Part shown: in pieces, positions 25,331 through 35,552 of the stretch
Layout of the letters: each line of letters starts with the position of its first letter
Numbering within the stretch: the stretch's first letter is position 1
Assembly: GCA_022842325.1 (NCBI GenBank)
Contig: JALHPU010000039.1
Location: 1-36,514 of the forward strand
Length of the DNA: 36,514 nucleotides
From: Sulfuritalea sp.
Lineage (GTDB): Bacteria; Pseudomonadota; Gammaproteobacteria; Burkholderiales; Rhodocyclaceae
Direction of reading: 5' to 3'
Made by a program: the position numbers and the translations under genes
The notes under the pieces: generated by a model
What the model was told of the DNA's origin: nothing
Seen by the model: only the letters and a program-made list of their open reading frames with translations
Databases searched by the model: none

Positions 25331-26365
25331 TCAGGCCAGGCGCCAGGCTATCGACTCGCCGGCACGCAGCGGCACCAACCGGTCGCCGGCCAGATAGTCG
25401 AGACTCGCCGGTACGGTCATCGCCTCACGCCGCAGCGTGACCTGTTCCGTATTGCGCTGCAACCCGTACCAGTCGGGGCCGAAGAAGCTGGCGAAGGCTT
25501 CCAGTCTGTCCAGCGCCCCGACTGCCTCGAAGGCTTCGGCATACAGCTCGATCCCGGCATTGGCGGTATAGCAGCCGGCACAGCCGCAGGCCGCTTCCTT
25601 GGTGCTCTGCCCGTGCGGCGCCGAATCGGTGCCGAGGAAGAACTTCGGGTTGCCCGAAATCGCCGCGGTGACCAGGGCCTGGCGATGGTTCTCGCGCTTC
25701 AGCACCGGCAGGCAGTAGTGGTGCGGACGGATGCCGCCGGCGAAGATCGCGTTGCGGTTGAGCAGCAGGTGGTGGGCGGTCAGCGTACCCGCCACGTTGG
25801 CGCCGTTGGCGCTTACGAAGTCGATCCCGTCACTGGTCGTGATGTGTTCCAGCACCAGTTTCAGTTTCGGAAATTCGCGCAGCAGCGGCCGCAGCACGGT
25901 ATCGATGAACACCGCCTCGCGATCGAAGATGTCGACCGCCGGATCGGTGACTTCGCCATGCACCAGCAGCGGCACGCCGAGCTGTTCCATGCGCGCCAGG
26001 GTCGCCGCGCATTTCTTCAGGTCGCTGACGCCGGCATCCGAATTCGTGGTGGCGCCGGCCGGATACAGCTTGATCGCATGGACGAAGCCGCTGGCCTTGA
26101 CCGCGTCGATCTCGGCGGGCGGCATGTTGTCGGTCAGGTATAGCGTCATCAAGGGCGTGAAATTCATCCCTGCCGGCAGTGCTGCGAGGATGCGCTCGCG
26201 GTAAGCCGCGGCCAGCGCCACGGTAGTTACCGGCGGCTTCAGGTTGGGCATGACGATGGCGCGGGCGAAGCGGCGCGCGGTATCGGGCAGCACGGCGGCC
26301 AGCGCGGCGCCGTCGCGCAGGTGCAGATGCCAGTCGTCGGGGCGGGTCAGTGTAAGGGTCTGCAT
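25331..26365 (-). CDS. pyrC: Dihydroorotase (class II, PyrC)
   Basis: A 344-residue zinc enzyme that cyclises carbamoyl aspartate to dihydroorotate in pyrimidine synthesis. Metal ligands are visible: H13 and H15 in DWHLHLRDG, the carbamylated K99 in [19 protein letters not shown]136 in LLVHGEV, H174 in LEHIT and D247 in GTDSAPH. The flexible-loop region and overall length match the E. coli-type enzyme. The start ATG at 26365 gives [15 protein letters not shown], as in relatives. It lies eight bases after the rsmI stop on the same strand. Confidence 0.95.
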   Translation of the reverse strand: MQTLTLTRPDDWHLHLRDGAALAAVLPDTARRFARAIVMPNLKPPVTTVALAAAYRERILAALPAGMNFTPLMTLYLTDNMPPAEIDAVKASGFVHAIKLYPAGATTNSDAGVSDLKKCAATLARMEQLGVPLLVHGEVTDPAVDIFDREAVFIDTVLRPLLREFPKLKLVLEHITTSDGIDFVSANGANVAGTLTAHHLLLNRNAIFAGGIRPHHYCLPVLKRENHRQALVTAAISGNPKFFLGTDSAPHGQSTKEAACGCAGCYTANAGIELYAEAFEAVGALDRLEAFASFFGPDWYGLQRNTEQVTLRREAMTVPASLDYLAGDRLVPLRAGESIAWRLA

Positions 26366-26373
26366 GGGGCGAA

Positions 26374-27213
26374 TTATAAATCCTGGGCCTTCAGCTCCAG
26401 CGCCCGCGCGTAGAGCGCGTTCTTCGGCTGGCCGGTGATTTCGGCGGCAAGCTTGGCCGCCTGCCTGACCGGCAGTTCGGCCAGCAAGGTCGCCAGCACG
26501 CGCTCGGTTTCGGCATCCATGCCCTCGCGCGGCGGCGGCGCCGAAACCACCAGCACGAACTCGCCGCGCTGATGATTGGCGTCGGCCGCGAGCCAGGCCG
26601 GAGCCTGCGTCAGCGGCATGCGTTCGATCTGCTCGAACAGCTTGGTCAGTTCGCGGGCGATGACGATCTCGCGCTGCGGCTGTAGCAGTTCGGCCAGTTC
26701 GCCGACGGTCTCGACCACCCGGTGCGGCGCCTCGTAGAACACCAGCGCCGCATCAACGCCTGCCAGTTCCTGAATCGCCGTCCTGCGGGCGCCGACTTTC
26801 GCCGGCAGGAAACCGACGAACAGAAAGCGCGCATCGGCAAGGCCGGCCGCCGACAGCGCCGCGATCGCCGCATTCGGCCCCGGCAGCGGGATCACCCGGA
26901 AGCCCGCCGTGCGCACCGCCGCCACGGTGCGCGCGCCCGGATCGGAAACGCCAGGCGTGCCGGCATCCGACACCAGCGCGACGCTCTTGCCTTCGCCCAG
27001 CAGGCGGATCAGCTTGTCGGCGGCAGCGTTCTCGTTGTGCTGGTGCAGCGCCAAGGTCGGCACCTTGATGCCGTGATGGTCGAGCAGGTGGCGCGCATGA
27101 CGGGTGTCCTCGCAGGCCACCAGGTCGACGCCGCGCAGGGTTTCCAGCGCGCGCAGGCTGATGTCGCCCAGGTTTCCGATCGGCGTGGCGACGACATACA
27201 ATGCATTTTCCAT
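26374..27213 (-). CDS. rsmI: 16S rRNA (cytidine-1402-2'-O)-methyltransferase
   Basis: A 279-residue SAM-dependent methyltransferase that modifies C1402 of 16S rRNA at the decoding centre. Family marks are [20 protein letters not shown] at the N-terminus, [60 protein letters not shown] and FYEAPHRV. The start is either 27213 (MENALYVV) or 27222 ([11 protein letters not shown]). The first overlaps the divergent yraN start codon within the four bases CATG. In E. coli rsmI (yraL) is also next to lpoA, yraN, diaA and dolP; here lpoA is missing and rsmI points the other way. Confidence 0.94.
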   Translation of the reverse strand: MENALYVVATPIGNLGDISLRALETLRGVDLVACEDTRHARHLLDHHGIKVPTLALHQHNENAAADKLIRLLGEGKSVALVSDAGTPGVSDPGARTVAAVRTAGFRVIPLPGPNAAIAALSAAGLADARFLFVGFLPAKVGARRTAIQELAGVDAALVFYEAPHRVVETVGELAELLQPQREIVIARELTKLFEQIERMPLTQAPAWLAADANHQRGEFVLVVSAPPPREGMDAETERVLATLLAELPVRQAAKLAAEITGQPKNALYARALELKAQDL

Positions 27214-27571
27214 GTCCGGCATTCTTGCACAGTCCAAAGGCGCGGCCGGCGAGCAACTGGCCGCCGACTACCTGCGGCGCCAGGGGCTCAAGCTCGTCGA
27301 GCGCAACTTCCGAGTGCGCGGCGGCGAAATCGACTTGGTGTGCCGCGACGGCGCAACCACGGTATTCGTCGAAGTGCGCCTGCGCAGCCGCAAGGATTTC
27401 GGCGGCGCCGCGGCCAGCATCACGGCCACCAAGCAGGCGCGGCTGATCCTCGCCGCGCGGCACTGGCTGCAGCGCCACGGCGAAATGCCCTGCCGCTTCG
27501 ACTGCGTCCTGCTCGACGGTCTCGAATCCGACAACATCGAATGGCTGCGCGATGCATTTGCCGCTGATTAA
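27212..27571 (+). CDS. yraN: YraN/UPF0102 family protein (predicted endonuclease fold)
   Basis: A 119-residue protein with a restriction-endonuclease-like fold. Marks are GAAGEQLAADYLRRQGLKLV, ERNFRVRGGEIDLVCRDG (GEIDL with the acidic catalytic-type residues) and VFVEVRLRSRKDFGG (the ExK position reads EVRLR, where many relatives have EVK). The C-terminus has CRFDCVLLDG. No firm function is known. The start ATG overlaps that of rsmI on the other strand, so a shared divergent promoter must lie inside one or both genes or be displaced. It overlaps the next gene by 20 bases. Confidence 0.9.
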   Translation: MSGILAQSKGAAGEQLAADYLRRQGLKLVERNFRVRGGEIDLVCRDGATTVFVEVRLRSRKDFGGAAASITATKQARLILAARHWLQRHGEMPCRFDCVLLDGLESDNIEWLRDAFAAD

Positions 27572-27935
27572 ATTTTTCCTGGGGCTGAGCCTCGGCCTTG
27601 CCATCAGCCTGACGGCGCTGGCCGCCGGAGTCCGCATCCTGGTGCAGAGCTCGCCGCTGGCCGGTTTTCAATACCATGCGGGCGAAGCCCTGTGGCAGGA
27701 GATGCGCGAGGGCGACCGCCTGACGTTGGTGCGCGAAGCCGACAACCCGCATGACGCCAACGCGGTGCGCATCGAGTGGCGCGGCCAGAAGCTCGGTTAT
27801 CTGCCGCGCGCCGAAAACCGCACGGTCGCCGCCGCGCTGGATACAGGCGAGGCAGTGGACGCCCGCATCGCCAAAATGCGCCGGCACCGGAACCCGTGGC
27901 AGCGGGTGCTGATCGAAGTATTTGTTGTACTCTAG
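27552..27935 (+). CDS. Membrane-anchored HIRAN-domain protein
   Basis: A 127-residue protein. Residues about 6-27 are hydrophobic (FFLGLSLGLAISLTALAAG), acting as a membrane anchor or uncleaved signal. The remainder fits a HIRAN domain: SPLAGFQYHAGEAL, REGDRLTLVREADNPHDANAV (NPHDANAV is the hallmark), EWRGQKLGYLP and ENRTVAAALDTGE. HIRAN domains bind DNA ends in Rad5/HLTF helicases; small bacterial stand-alone forms are uncharacterised. The anchor suggests the domain faces periplasm or membrane rather than DNA, which makes DNA binding uncertain. It is coupled to yraN by overlap and followed by diaA after an 84-base gap containing a GGCGCC/CCGG-rich hairpin. Confidence 0.8.
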   Translation: MHLPLIKFFLGLSLGLAISLTALAAGVRILVQSSPLAGFQYHAGEALWQEMREGDRLTLVREADNPHDANAVRIEWRGQKLGYLPRAENRTVAAALDTGEAVDARIAKMRRHRNPWQRVLIEVFVVL

Positions 27936-29260
<1,325 letters not shown>

Positions 29261-29269
29261 GAGGGGCGC

Positions 29270-29767
29270 TTGGCGCCTATCGACCCGGGAGCGCCGGCCT
29301 TCGAGGCCAAGATCACTGCTCCCGCCGATCTGGCGGCGCGCCTCGCGCTGCTGCCGCGACCGCTGGTATTCACCAACGGCTGTTTCGACATCCTGCATCG
29401 CGGCCACGTGACGTATCTGGCCCAGGCCCGCAGCCTCGGCGCGGCGCTGATCGTGGCCGCCAATTCGGATGCGTCGGTCAAGCGCCTGGGCAAGGGCGAC
29501 GACCGTCCGGTCAATCCACTGGCCGACCGCATGGCGCTGCTGGCGTCGCTCGAATGCGTTTCGCTGGTCACCTGGTTCGACGAGGACACGCCGCTCGCCC
29601 GCATTCTCGATTGCCGGCCGGACGTGCTGGTCAAGGGCGGCGACTGGCCGCTGGAAAAAATCGTCGGCTACCGCGAAGTCAGCGCCTGGGGCGGCAGCGT
29701 GCATTCGATCCCCTTCATCCACGAACGCTCGACCACGGCGCTGATGCAGAAAATACGCAAGCTCTGA
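29270..29767 (+). CDS. rfaE2: D-glycero-beta-D-manno-heptose 1-phosphate adenylyltransferase (RfaE2/HldE C-domain)
   Basis: A 165-residue nucleotidyltransferase that makes ADP-heptose for the LPS inner core. Marks are VFTNGCFDILHRGHVTYL with the HxGH nucleotide-binding site (HRGH, 43-46), VAANSDASVKRLGKG, RPVNPLADRMALLASL, PDVLVKGGDW and ERSTTALMQKI. It is the stand-alone form, not fused to the RfaE1 kinase as in E. coli HldE. The start is TTG at 29270, supported by GGAGGGG at 29260-29266. It is the last gene of the plus-strand cluster and runs directly into the palindromic repeat array. Confidence 0.92.
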   Translation: MAPIDPGAPAFEAKITAPADLAARLALLPRPLVFTNGCFDILHRGHVTYLAQARSLGAALIVAANSDASVKRLGKGDDRPVNPLADRMALLASLECVSLVTWFDEDTPLARILDCRPDVLVKGGDWPLEKIVGYREVSAWGGSVHSIPFIHERSTTALMQKIRKL

Positions 29768-29831
29768 GGGCGGACCGCAGGGCGGATGTAGGGCGGACGT
29801 AGGGCGAATGTAGGGCGGACTTCAGTCCGCC
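29768..29831. repeat. Short tandem repeat of about 11 bases
   Basis: Immediately after the rfaE2 stop come five GGGCG(G/A)A-type units: one of 12 bases, three of 11 (GGGCGGATGTA, GGGCGGACGTA, GGGCGAATGTA) and a last one expanded into the palindrome GGCGGACTTCAGTCCGCC. This is the edge of the 38-base array. Confidence 0.8.
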
Positions 29832-30055
29832 ATCCACCTCTGGCCGACTGAAGTCGGCCCTACAACCCCATCCACCTCTGGCCGACTGAAGTCGGCCCTA
29901 CAACCCCATCCACCTCTGGCCGACTGAAGTCGACCCTACAACCCCATCCCCCTCTGGCCGACTGAAGTCGGCCCTACAACCCCATCCACCTCTGGCCGAC
30001 TGAAGTCGACCCTACAACGCCATCCACCTCTGGCCGACGGAAGTCGGCCCTGCGA
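29832..30055. repeat. Six-unit 38-base palindromic tandem array
   Basis: TGGCCGACTG starts at 29841, 29879, 29917, 29955 and 29993, and a variant (TGGCCGACGG) at 30031, a constant 38-base period. Each unit holds the palindrome GGCCGACTGAAGTCGGCC followed by CTACAACCCCATCCACCTC. Units differ by single bases (GTCGACC for GTCGGCC, ATCCCCC for ATCCACC). Units abut with no unique spacers. It fills the gap between the convergent rfaE2 and TAXI genes and could stop transcription from both sides. Confidence 0.93.
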
Positions 30056-30088
30056 AAGTCGGCGCTGGCGGTACGCCGTCTACGGCGC

Positions 30089-31402
30089 TTATGCGGCCGT
30101 GCGGCGCAGGATGATGGCGCGCACCAGATCGATATGCACGCGCAGGGTGTACAGCATGTCGGAGAAGGTCAGCGGCGTGCGTATCTGACTGGCATCGGTC
30201 TCGATGCGGTCGAGCTTCTCCAGCCACTCGGCGCGAGTGTGCGCACCGGGATTCTCATTGACTTCGTTCTCCAGAAACTTCAGCTCGCCATAGCGCCGGT
30301 AGATGCGCGAACGCACGCGCCAGCCATAAAGCTGCGGCGCGAACTTGAACAGCGGGAACAGCACCGCGAGCAGCGGTACCAGCATCACCACCATGCGGTC
30401 GATCAGGGTCGCCGCCCAGAACGGCATGTAGCGCTGCAGGAAGGGCTTGCCCGAGGTGTAGTAGCGCGTAGCCTCCTTCGATTGCGGAAAATCGCTGTGC
30501 CCGGCGCGCGGAAATTCGCCGGGTTTCTGGAATACCCCCGGCTCGCCATGGACTTCGCTCGCCACTTGCATCAGCAGGCCGATCAGCGCCGGATGCGTAT
30601 CCTCGCGCAGCAGCAGGGTCGTCATCGGCGAAACCAGCTGGATGTCGCGCGGCGGAATTTCCAGCGTCAGGTCGATGGCGCCGCGCGGCAGCACCAATTG
30701 CGCCAGATAGGGAAAGCGCCGCGTATAGGCCTCGGCATGGGCCAGGCTCATCAGGCGCACGCCCGGGGTATAGAGCAGCGACCAGACCAGCGAGGACTGG
30801 GTCGGACCGACCACGAACACGGCATCGATCTGGTTTTTCTGCAGGCGCTCGATGAGACCCAGGCCGCCCTCTGCGATCAGCTTCGTATTCTTGGCGTCGA
30901 TGCCGTTGGCGGCCAGCAGTTCGGTGGCGAGATGGTGTGTACCGCTGCCGGCGCCGCCGATGGCGACGCGCTTGCCCTTGAGATCGAGGATCTTGTCGCC
31001 GCCGCGCAAGGCCGCCTCGCGGACGAAGATCCACAGCGGTTCGTGATAGAAGTCGCCGAGCGAAACCAGTGCGTCCTTTTCGCCTGGGCGCGCCGTGCCG
31101 CCCTGAATGAAGGCGGCATCGACGGCGAACGCCGGGTCGCGCAGACGCTGCAGGTTTTCCAGCGAACCGGCGGACGGCTTGTCCACCAGGGTGATCTCGT
31201 GGCGCGCCAGCACATCCTTGTAGCGCGCGGCAAACAGCTGATAGGCGCCACCCTCGCCGCCGGTGCTGAGGATCAATTGGTCGGGCGGCGCCGGCTTGAT
31301 GAATTGCGCCGCAAGCCAGAACGCCCCGATCGCCAGCAGCAGGGATGGCAACGCGACAAATACCAGATCGCGCCAGGAAAGGTGTTTCAGTCGCTCGGGC
31401 AT
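30089..31402 (-). CDS. TAXI-family TRAP solute-binding protein with two membrane anchors
   Basis: A 437-residue protein. An N-terminal hydrophobic segment (about 13-33) is followed by the TAXI binding domain: ILSTGGEGGAYQLFAARYKDVL, DAAFIQGGTARPGE, IFVREAAL, VAIGGAGSGTHHLATELLAANGI and DAVFVVGPTQSS. A second hydrophobic stretch (about 340-362, MVVMLVPLLAVLFPLF) and a hydrophilic tail follow, so it is probably fixed in the membrane and not a free periplasmic protein. Ordinary TAXI binding proteins are about 320 residues. No TRAP permease is adjacent; the dct genes at 17762-20451 already have their own DctP. Its ligand and partner are unknown. Confidence 0.85.
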   Translation of the reverse strand: MPERLKHLSWRDLVFVALPSLLLAIGAFWLAAQFIKPAPPDQLILSTGGEGGAYQLFAARYKDVLARHEITLVDKPSAGSLENLQRLRDPAFAVDAAFIQGGTARPGEKDALVSLGDFYHEPLWIFVREAALRGGDKILDLKGKRVAIGGAGSGTHHLATELLAANGIDAKNTKLIAEGGLGLIERLQKNQIDAVFVVGPTQSSLVWSLLYTPGVRLMSLAHAEAYTRRFPYLAQLVLPRGAIDLTLEIPPRDIQLVSPMTTLLLREDTHPALIGLLMQVASEVHGEPGVFQKPGEFPRAGHSDFPQSKEATRYYTSGKPFLQRYMPFWAATLIDRMVVMLVPLLAVLFPLFKFAPQLYGWRVRSRIYRRYGELKFLENEVNENPGAHTRAEWLEKLDRIETDASQIRTPLTFSDMLYTLRVHIDLVRAIILRRTAA

Positions 31403-31605
31403 GTTCGCTCAATGTGGCTGGGTTGAAACATTATAGACAGCGCATCTGGCCAAGCCCCCGATGTGCAAAGCGACTCCACTCTCGATCCCGGCGCCACCCT
31501 GCGTATGTACGCTGTCGTACAGAGCCGCGATTCCCGGCCATGCATAGTCGACGGAGGTTCCTGCCGCGCTCACGGCAGGCATTTCGCTTCACTCGCCAGA
31601 CCGCC

Positions 31606-33567
31606 ATGACGCTGCCTCGTTCGCTCAAATGGATCGCCGGAGTTCTGCTCGCGCCTGTCGTGCTGGCGGCGCTGTTCATCGCCATCTTCGGCTGGAACTG
31701 GTTGCGCGGACCGATCGAACGCATGACGACGGAACGCACCGGGCGCGTACTGGCCATCAACGGCGACCTGACGGTGAAGTTCGGCTGGCCCCTGCCGCAC
31801 ATTCGCGCCGCTGCCGTAAGTTTCGCCAATCCGGCCTGGGCCAGGGAAAAGCACATGCTCACCGCCGATGCGGTGGATGTCACCCTCCACCTGCCGCAGC
31901 TGCTGGCGCGCAACATCGTGCTGCCCGAGGTGAGCCTCGAGCGCCCCGTGGTGTTTCTCGAACAGGCCGCCGACGGCCGCCGCAACTGGCTGCTCGACCT
32001 CGAGCAGAAGGACGAATCCGCGCGCGTCCGCATCGACCGCCTGAGCCTCGATCGGGGCCGGCTCGGTTATGACGATGTCGCGCAGAAGACCAGCATCCGC
32101 GCCGAACTCTCGACCACCGGGGCCGGGCCAGCCGCCGCCGGCGTCAGCTTCAGCGCGCAAGGGCAGTACAAGGGCATGCCGCTCAAGGCCAGCGGCAAGG
32201 GCGGCCCGGTGCTGGGCTTGCGCGACGAGGACACCGCCTATCCGCTGCAAACCGAGTTTACGGTGGGACATACCGCGGTCAAGGCCGCCGGCACGATTAC
32301 CAGCCTGCTGAAGTTTTCCGCCGTGGACATGCGCCTCGCCGTGCGCGGCGACAGCCTGGCGCAGCTGTTCCCGCTGCTCGGCATCGCCTTTCCCGAGACT
32401 CGCGCCTACGCCACCGACGGACACCTGCTGCATCAGGCGAACAGCTGGCGCTACGAGGAATTCTCGGGCCGCATCGGCGGCAGCGACATCGCCGGGTCGC
32501 TCCAGGTCGACACCGGCGGCAAGCGCCCGGCAATGAAAGCCGAGCTGGTGTCCAAGGTGCTCGATATCGCCGACCTGGGCCCCCTGATCGGCGCAAAACC
32601 CGGCAGCGTGCAAGCCGCAAAGCAGGCCGCGCCCGTTCCCGCGACCGCGCCGACGCCGGTGCTAGCGCGCGTGCTGCCCGACATGCCGTTCAAGACCGAT
32701 CGCTGGGACAGCGTCGACGCCGAGGTGACGCTGAAGGCCAAGACTTTCCGCCATGCCAGGGAATTGCCGCTGGAAGACCTGGTGGCCCATCTGAGCCTGC
32801 GCGATTCCGTGCTGAAGCTCGATCCGCTGGATTTCGGCGTCGCCGGCGGCCAGCTCAATGCGGTGATTTCCCTCGACGGACGCAGCGATCCGATCCAGGC
32901 CCACGCCAGGATCAAGGCCAGAAAAATTCAGCTGGCCAAGCTGTTCCCGACCTCGGAGCTGGGCAAGTCCAGCATCGGCCAGCTCAACGGCGACTTCGAC
33001 CTGAAGGGCCAGGGCAGTTCGGTGCGGCGCATGCTGGCGAGTTCCGGCGGCAAGGTCGATCTGGTCGTCGCCGGCGGCAAGATCAGCAAGCTGATGATGG
33101 AAAAGGCCGGCCTCCACCTCTGGGAAATCCTCGAACTGAAAATGGCCGGCGACCGGCTCGTCACCCTGCGTTGCGCGGTGGCCGGCTTCGACGTCAAGCA
33201 AGGCAACATGCAGGCCAATGCGCTGATCTTCGACACCGAGGTCACCACCATCATCGGCACCGGCAGCATTGATCTGGGCGACGAGAAACTGGATCTGACG
33301 CTCAACCAGAAAACCAAGTACACCAGCCCGGTGGCCTTGCGCAGCCCGATCTACGTGCGCGGCAGTTTTGCCAAGCCGGCGGTATCCGTCGACAAGGGGC
33401 AAGTCGCCGTGCGTGCGATCGGCGCACTGGCGCTCGGCCTGGTCAATCCGCTGCTGGCCCTGATACCCCTGATCGACGCCGGTCCGGGCAAGGACAGCGA
33501 TTGCGGCGAGCTGGTACGAGACGCGCGGGCCTTGCCACGAGCAAATGGGAAAAAGCCCGGCCCCTGA
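31606..33567 (+). CDS. AsmA-family protein
   Basis: A 653-residue envelope protein. A single N-terminal membrane helix (about 8-30, WIAGVLLAPVVLAALFIAIFG) is followed by the AsmA N-domain (LAINGDLTVKFGWPLPHIRA, FANPAWAREKHMLTADAVDV, LPEVSLERPVVFLEQAADG). A repetitive beta-rich body follows, and the C-terminal AsmA region (LMLASSGGKVDLVV-like, GTGSIDLGDEKLDLTLNQK, SPIYVRGSFAKPAVSVD). AsmA-like proteins are thought to bridge inner and outer membranes for lipid transport. The start is uncertain: 31606 is used because the membrane helix follows at the normal distance; ATG at 31540 is an alternative. Confidence 0.86.
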   Translation: MTLPRSLKWIAGVLLAPVVLAALFIAIFGWNWLRGPIERMTTERTGRVLAINGDLTVKFGWPLPHIRAAAVSFANPAWAREKHMLTADAVDVTLHLPQLLARNIVLPEVSLERPVVFLEQAADGRRNWLLDLEQKDESARVRIDRLSLDRGRLGYDDVAQKTSIRAELSTTGAGPAAAGVSFSAQGQYKGMPLKASGKGGPVLGLRDEDTAYPLQTEFTVGHTAVKAAGTITSLLKFSAVDMRLAVRGDSLAQLFPLLGIAFPETRAYATDGHLLHQANSWRYEEFSGRIGGSDIAGSLQVDTGGKRPAMKAELVSKVLDIADLGPLIGAKPGSVQAAKQAAPVPATAPTPVLARVLPDMPFKTDRWDSVDAEVTLKAKTFRHARELPLEDLVAHLSLRDSVLKLDPLDFGVAGGQLNAVISLDGRSDPIQAHARIKARKIQLAKLFPTSELGKSSIGQLNGDFDLKGQGSSVRRMLASSGGKVDLVVAGGKISKLMMEKAGLHLWEILELKMAGDRLVTLRCAVAGFDVKQGNMQANALIFDTEVTTIIGTGSIDLGDEKLDLTLNQKTKYTSPVALRSPIYVRGSFAKPAVSVDKGQVAVRAIGALALGLVNPLLALIPLIDAGPGKDSDCGELVRDARALPRANGKKPGP

Positions 33568-33590
33568 ATCCTGAGCGTTGACGACGCCGC

Positions 33591-35516
33591 TCAATCCGGC
33601 GTGGCGACCTTCACCCCGGGCCCGGTCGCGCCATCGAAGCCGACTGCGCTCAGCGCTGCAAATTCCGCATCGCTGACCACCCCTTCGGCAATCACCAGCA
33701 GGCCGATGCCATGGGCAATCGAGCTGACGCCCTTGAGGAAAGCCTGGTTGCCCGGATTGGTGTCGAGGCGACGGGTAAAGCTGGCGTCGACCTTGATGTA
33801 ATTCAGCCCGAGGTCGTGCAAAGCCCCGATCTGGCTGAACTGTCGTCCGAAGTGTTCGACGCCGACCTGACAATTGAAACCTCCGAGCACGCGACACAAA
33901 TTGCGGAAGGCATCGACATGTTTCAGCACGCCAGTTTCGGCGACTTCGATCCAGAGCCGGCTGGCAGCCTTGCGGTGCTTGCCCAGCAGGCCCGTGAGCC
34001 GCCGCTCGAAATCGGGCGTCGCCAGCGAGCTGGCCGAGAGGTTAATGGCCAGGCCTGTCACGTCGGGCTGTCGCTCCAGCTCCGCCAGGCCGAGCGCAAG
34101 CGCCGCGAGATCCAGTTCGGCGGAAAGACCCAGGCGTTCGGCGACCGGCAGGAAGCGGCCCGCCGGCAACCATTCGTCGCTTTCGTCGAGCTTCAGGCGC
34201 AGCGGGCACTCGCCGTGCAGCAGGCGGCGGCGCATATCCACCACGGGGAAAGTCACCAGGCACAGCCAGTGCCGCTGCAGCGCCTGGCGAATCGCCTGCG
34301 ACCACTCGTCGGCGCTCCTCGGTATGTCGTCATCGCTATCGATCGCGGCCTCGCGCACGGCGTTGACGCCATCGGCCTCGGCGGCGATCAGTGCCGCATC
34401 GACTTGCGACAGCACCACACGCAATCCCGTGCCGCGCTGGAAGCTGCCCATGCCGATAAAGGCTGATGCGCCGCCGTCGACAAAGCCTTCCATGGTGTCG
34501 ATCAGTTCCTGCAGCAGTGCCTGCGCGGCTTCGCGACCGGCTTGCTGGCCCGGCAGCAGCAGGCCGAAGTCGGCCCCGTTCATGCGCGCGGCGAGTCCTT
34601 CCGGATACGCCGTGGCGCCGGCGCCGACTCTTGCGCCGATCCGCCGCAACAGGTCGTCGGTCGCCTCGCGCCCCAGGCGCCGGTTGATGCCGGCCAGATC
34701 GGCGACGCGGATCAGGAACAAAGTGCCGCCGGTGGAGTCTTCCCCTTCCAGCGAAGAACGCAACTGGGCAATGAAAAAGTCGCGATTGTTGAGTCCGGTC
34801 AGGGGGTCGAAGTTGGCCTCGCGACGCACCGTTTCGAGGCGCGCCGCCTCATCCTCGAACATGGTCTTGAGCCGCGCCACCGTGGTGTTCATGGCGCTGG
34901 CGAGCTGGCGCAGTTCGGGCACGCTGGGCTCCGGAATCGTCACGAAGCGGCGATTGGTAATCGCCTCGGCCTGCTCGATCACCGCCTGCAAGGGACGCCG
35001 CAGGCGGCGCAGGATCAGGCTGCCGAGATAGCCGCCGATCAGGCTGGCCAGCGTCAGCAGGACAACCATGGTCCGCGTGCTGGTCCACAGGGCCTGGTAA
35101 CCGAAGCGGCTGTGGCTGACCAGGGTCACCGTGCCGAACTGCTGCCAGCCGCTGGTGATCTGCGCCTGGCCTGGCTCGGCGTCGATCGGCAGGCGTTGCA
35201 CGAACCATTCCGGTGCGCCAGGATCGCCGGCCGGTGCGATGCGTTCGATCATCAGCCTGCCGTTCGGGTCATGGATGCGGATCGACGCATAGTGTCCTCT
35301 GTCGAACATCGCCGCGACGACCAGTTCGGCCGATACGGGATCCGGATTCTGCTGGCTCAGCGACAGCGCCAGGGCCGCCGCATTGTCGGCATTCTTCAGG
35401 CTCAGTTCCTGTTCCAGATAAGCGCGCGCCGACAGCAGCGAGGCGAACAGGCTGCCCGCCAGCGCCAGTGACATGCTGAGGATGATGGCGAGCCAGAGTT
35501 GACGATACATCGACAT
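33591..35516 (-). CDS. lapD: LapD-type c-di-GMP receptor with degenerate GGDEF and EAL domains
   Basis: A 641-residue inner-membrane protein. N-terminal helix (about 7-28), LapD/MoxY-like periplasmic domain (about 30-145), second helix (about 148-170), HAMP (about 170-225), GGDEF-like domain (about 235-390) and EAL-like domain (about 400-641). The GGDEF signature is replaced by NGADF (313-317), so no cyclase activity is expected. The EAL motif is replaced by ECP (436-438), so phosphodiesterase activity is unlikely. Such double degeneracy is typical of LapD, which binds c-di-GMP and in response holds the protease LapG at the membrane. It follows lapG by 36 bases on the same strand. Confidence 0.9.
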   Translation of the reverse strand: MSMYRQLWLAIILSMSLALAGSLFASLLSARAYLEQELSLKNADNAAALALSLSQQNPDPVSAELVVAAMFDRGHYASIRIHDPNGRLMIERIAPAGDPGAPEWFVQRLPIDAEPGQAQITSGWQQFGTVTLVSHSRFGYQALWTSTRTMVVLLTLASLIGGYLGSLILRRLRRPLQAVIEQAEAITNRRFVTIPEPSVPELRQLASAMNTTVARLKTMFEDEAARLETVRREANFDPLTGLNNRDFFIAQLRSSLEGEDSTGGTLFLIRVADLAGINRRLGREATDDLLRRIGARVGAGATAYPEGLAARMNGADFGLLLPGQQAGREAAQALLQELIDTMEGFVDGGASAFIGMGSFQRGTGLRVVLSQVDAALIAAEADGVNAVREAAIDSDDDIPRSADEWSQAIRQALQRHWLCLVTFPVVDMRRRLLHGECPLRLKLDESDEWLPAGRFLPVAERLGLSAELDLAALALGLAELERQPDVTGLAINLSASSLATPDFERRLTGLLGKHRKAASRLWIEVAETGVLKHVDAFRNLCRVLGGFNCQVGVEHFGRQFSQIGALHDLGLNYIKVDASFTRRLDTNPGNQAFLKGVSSIAHGIGLLVIAEGVVSDAEFAALSAVGFDGATGPGVKVATPD

Positions 35517-35552
35517 GGCGATTCCTTCCTTACATTCCAGGGTACTGCATGA

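Noticed and set aside
26789..26799. Repeat insertion in rsmI at the recurrent GCGCCGACTTT word
   Set aside because: The encoded [10 protein letters not shown] aligns with the normal RsmI loop and the protein has normal length, so nothing is inserted; it is kept only as a motif occurrence.
29832..30055. CRISPR array
   Set aside because: The 38-base units abut with no unique spacers, each unit is almost identical over its whole length, and there are no cas genes.
31345..31605. N-terminal extension of the AsmA protein back to 31345
   Set aside because: The added residues are basic, have no homology and overlap the start of the TAXI gene on the other strand. The membrane helix fits a start at 31606.
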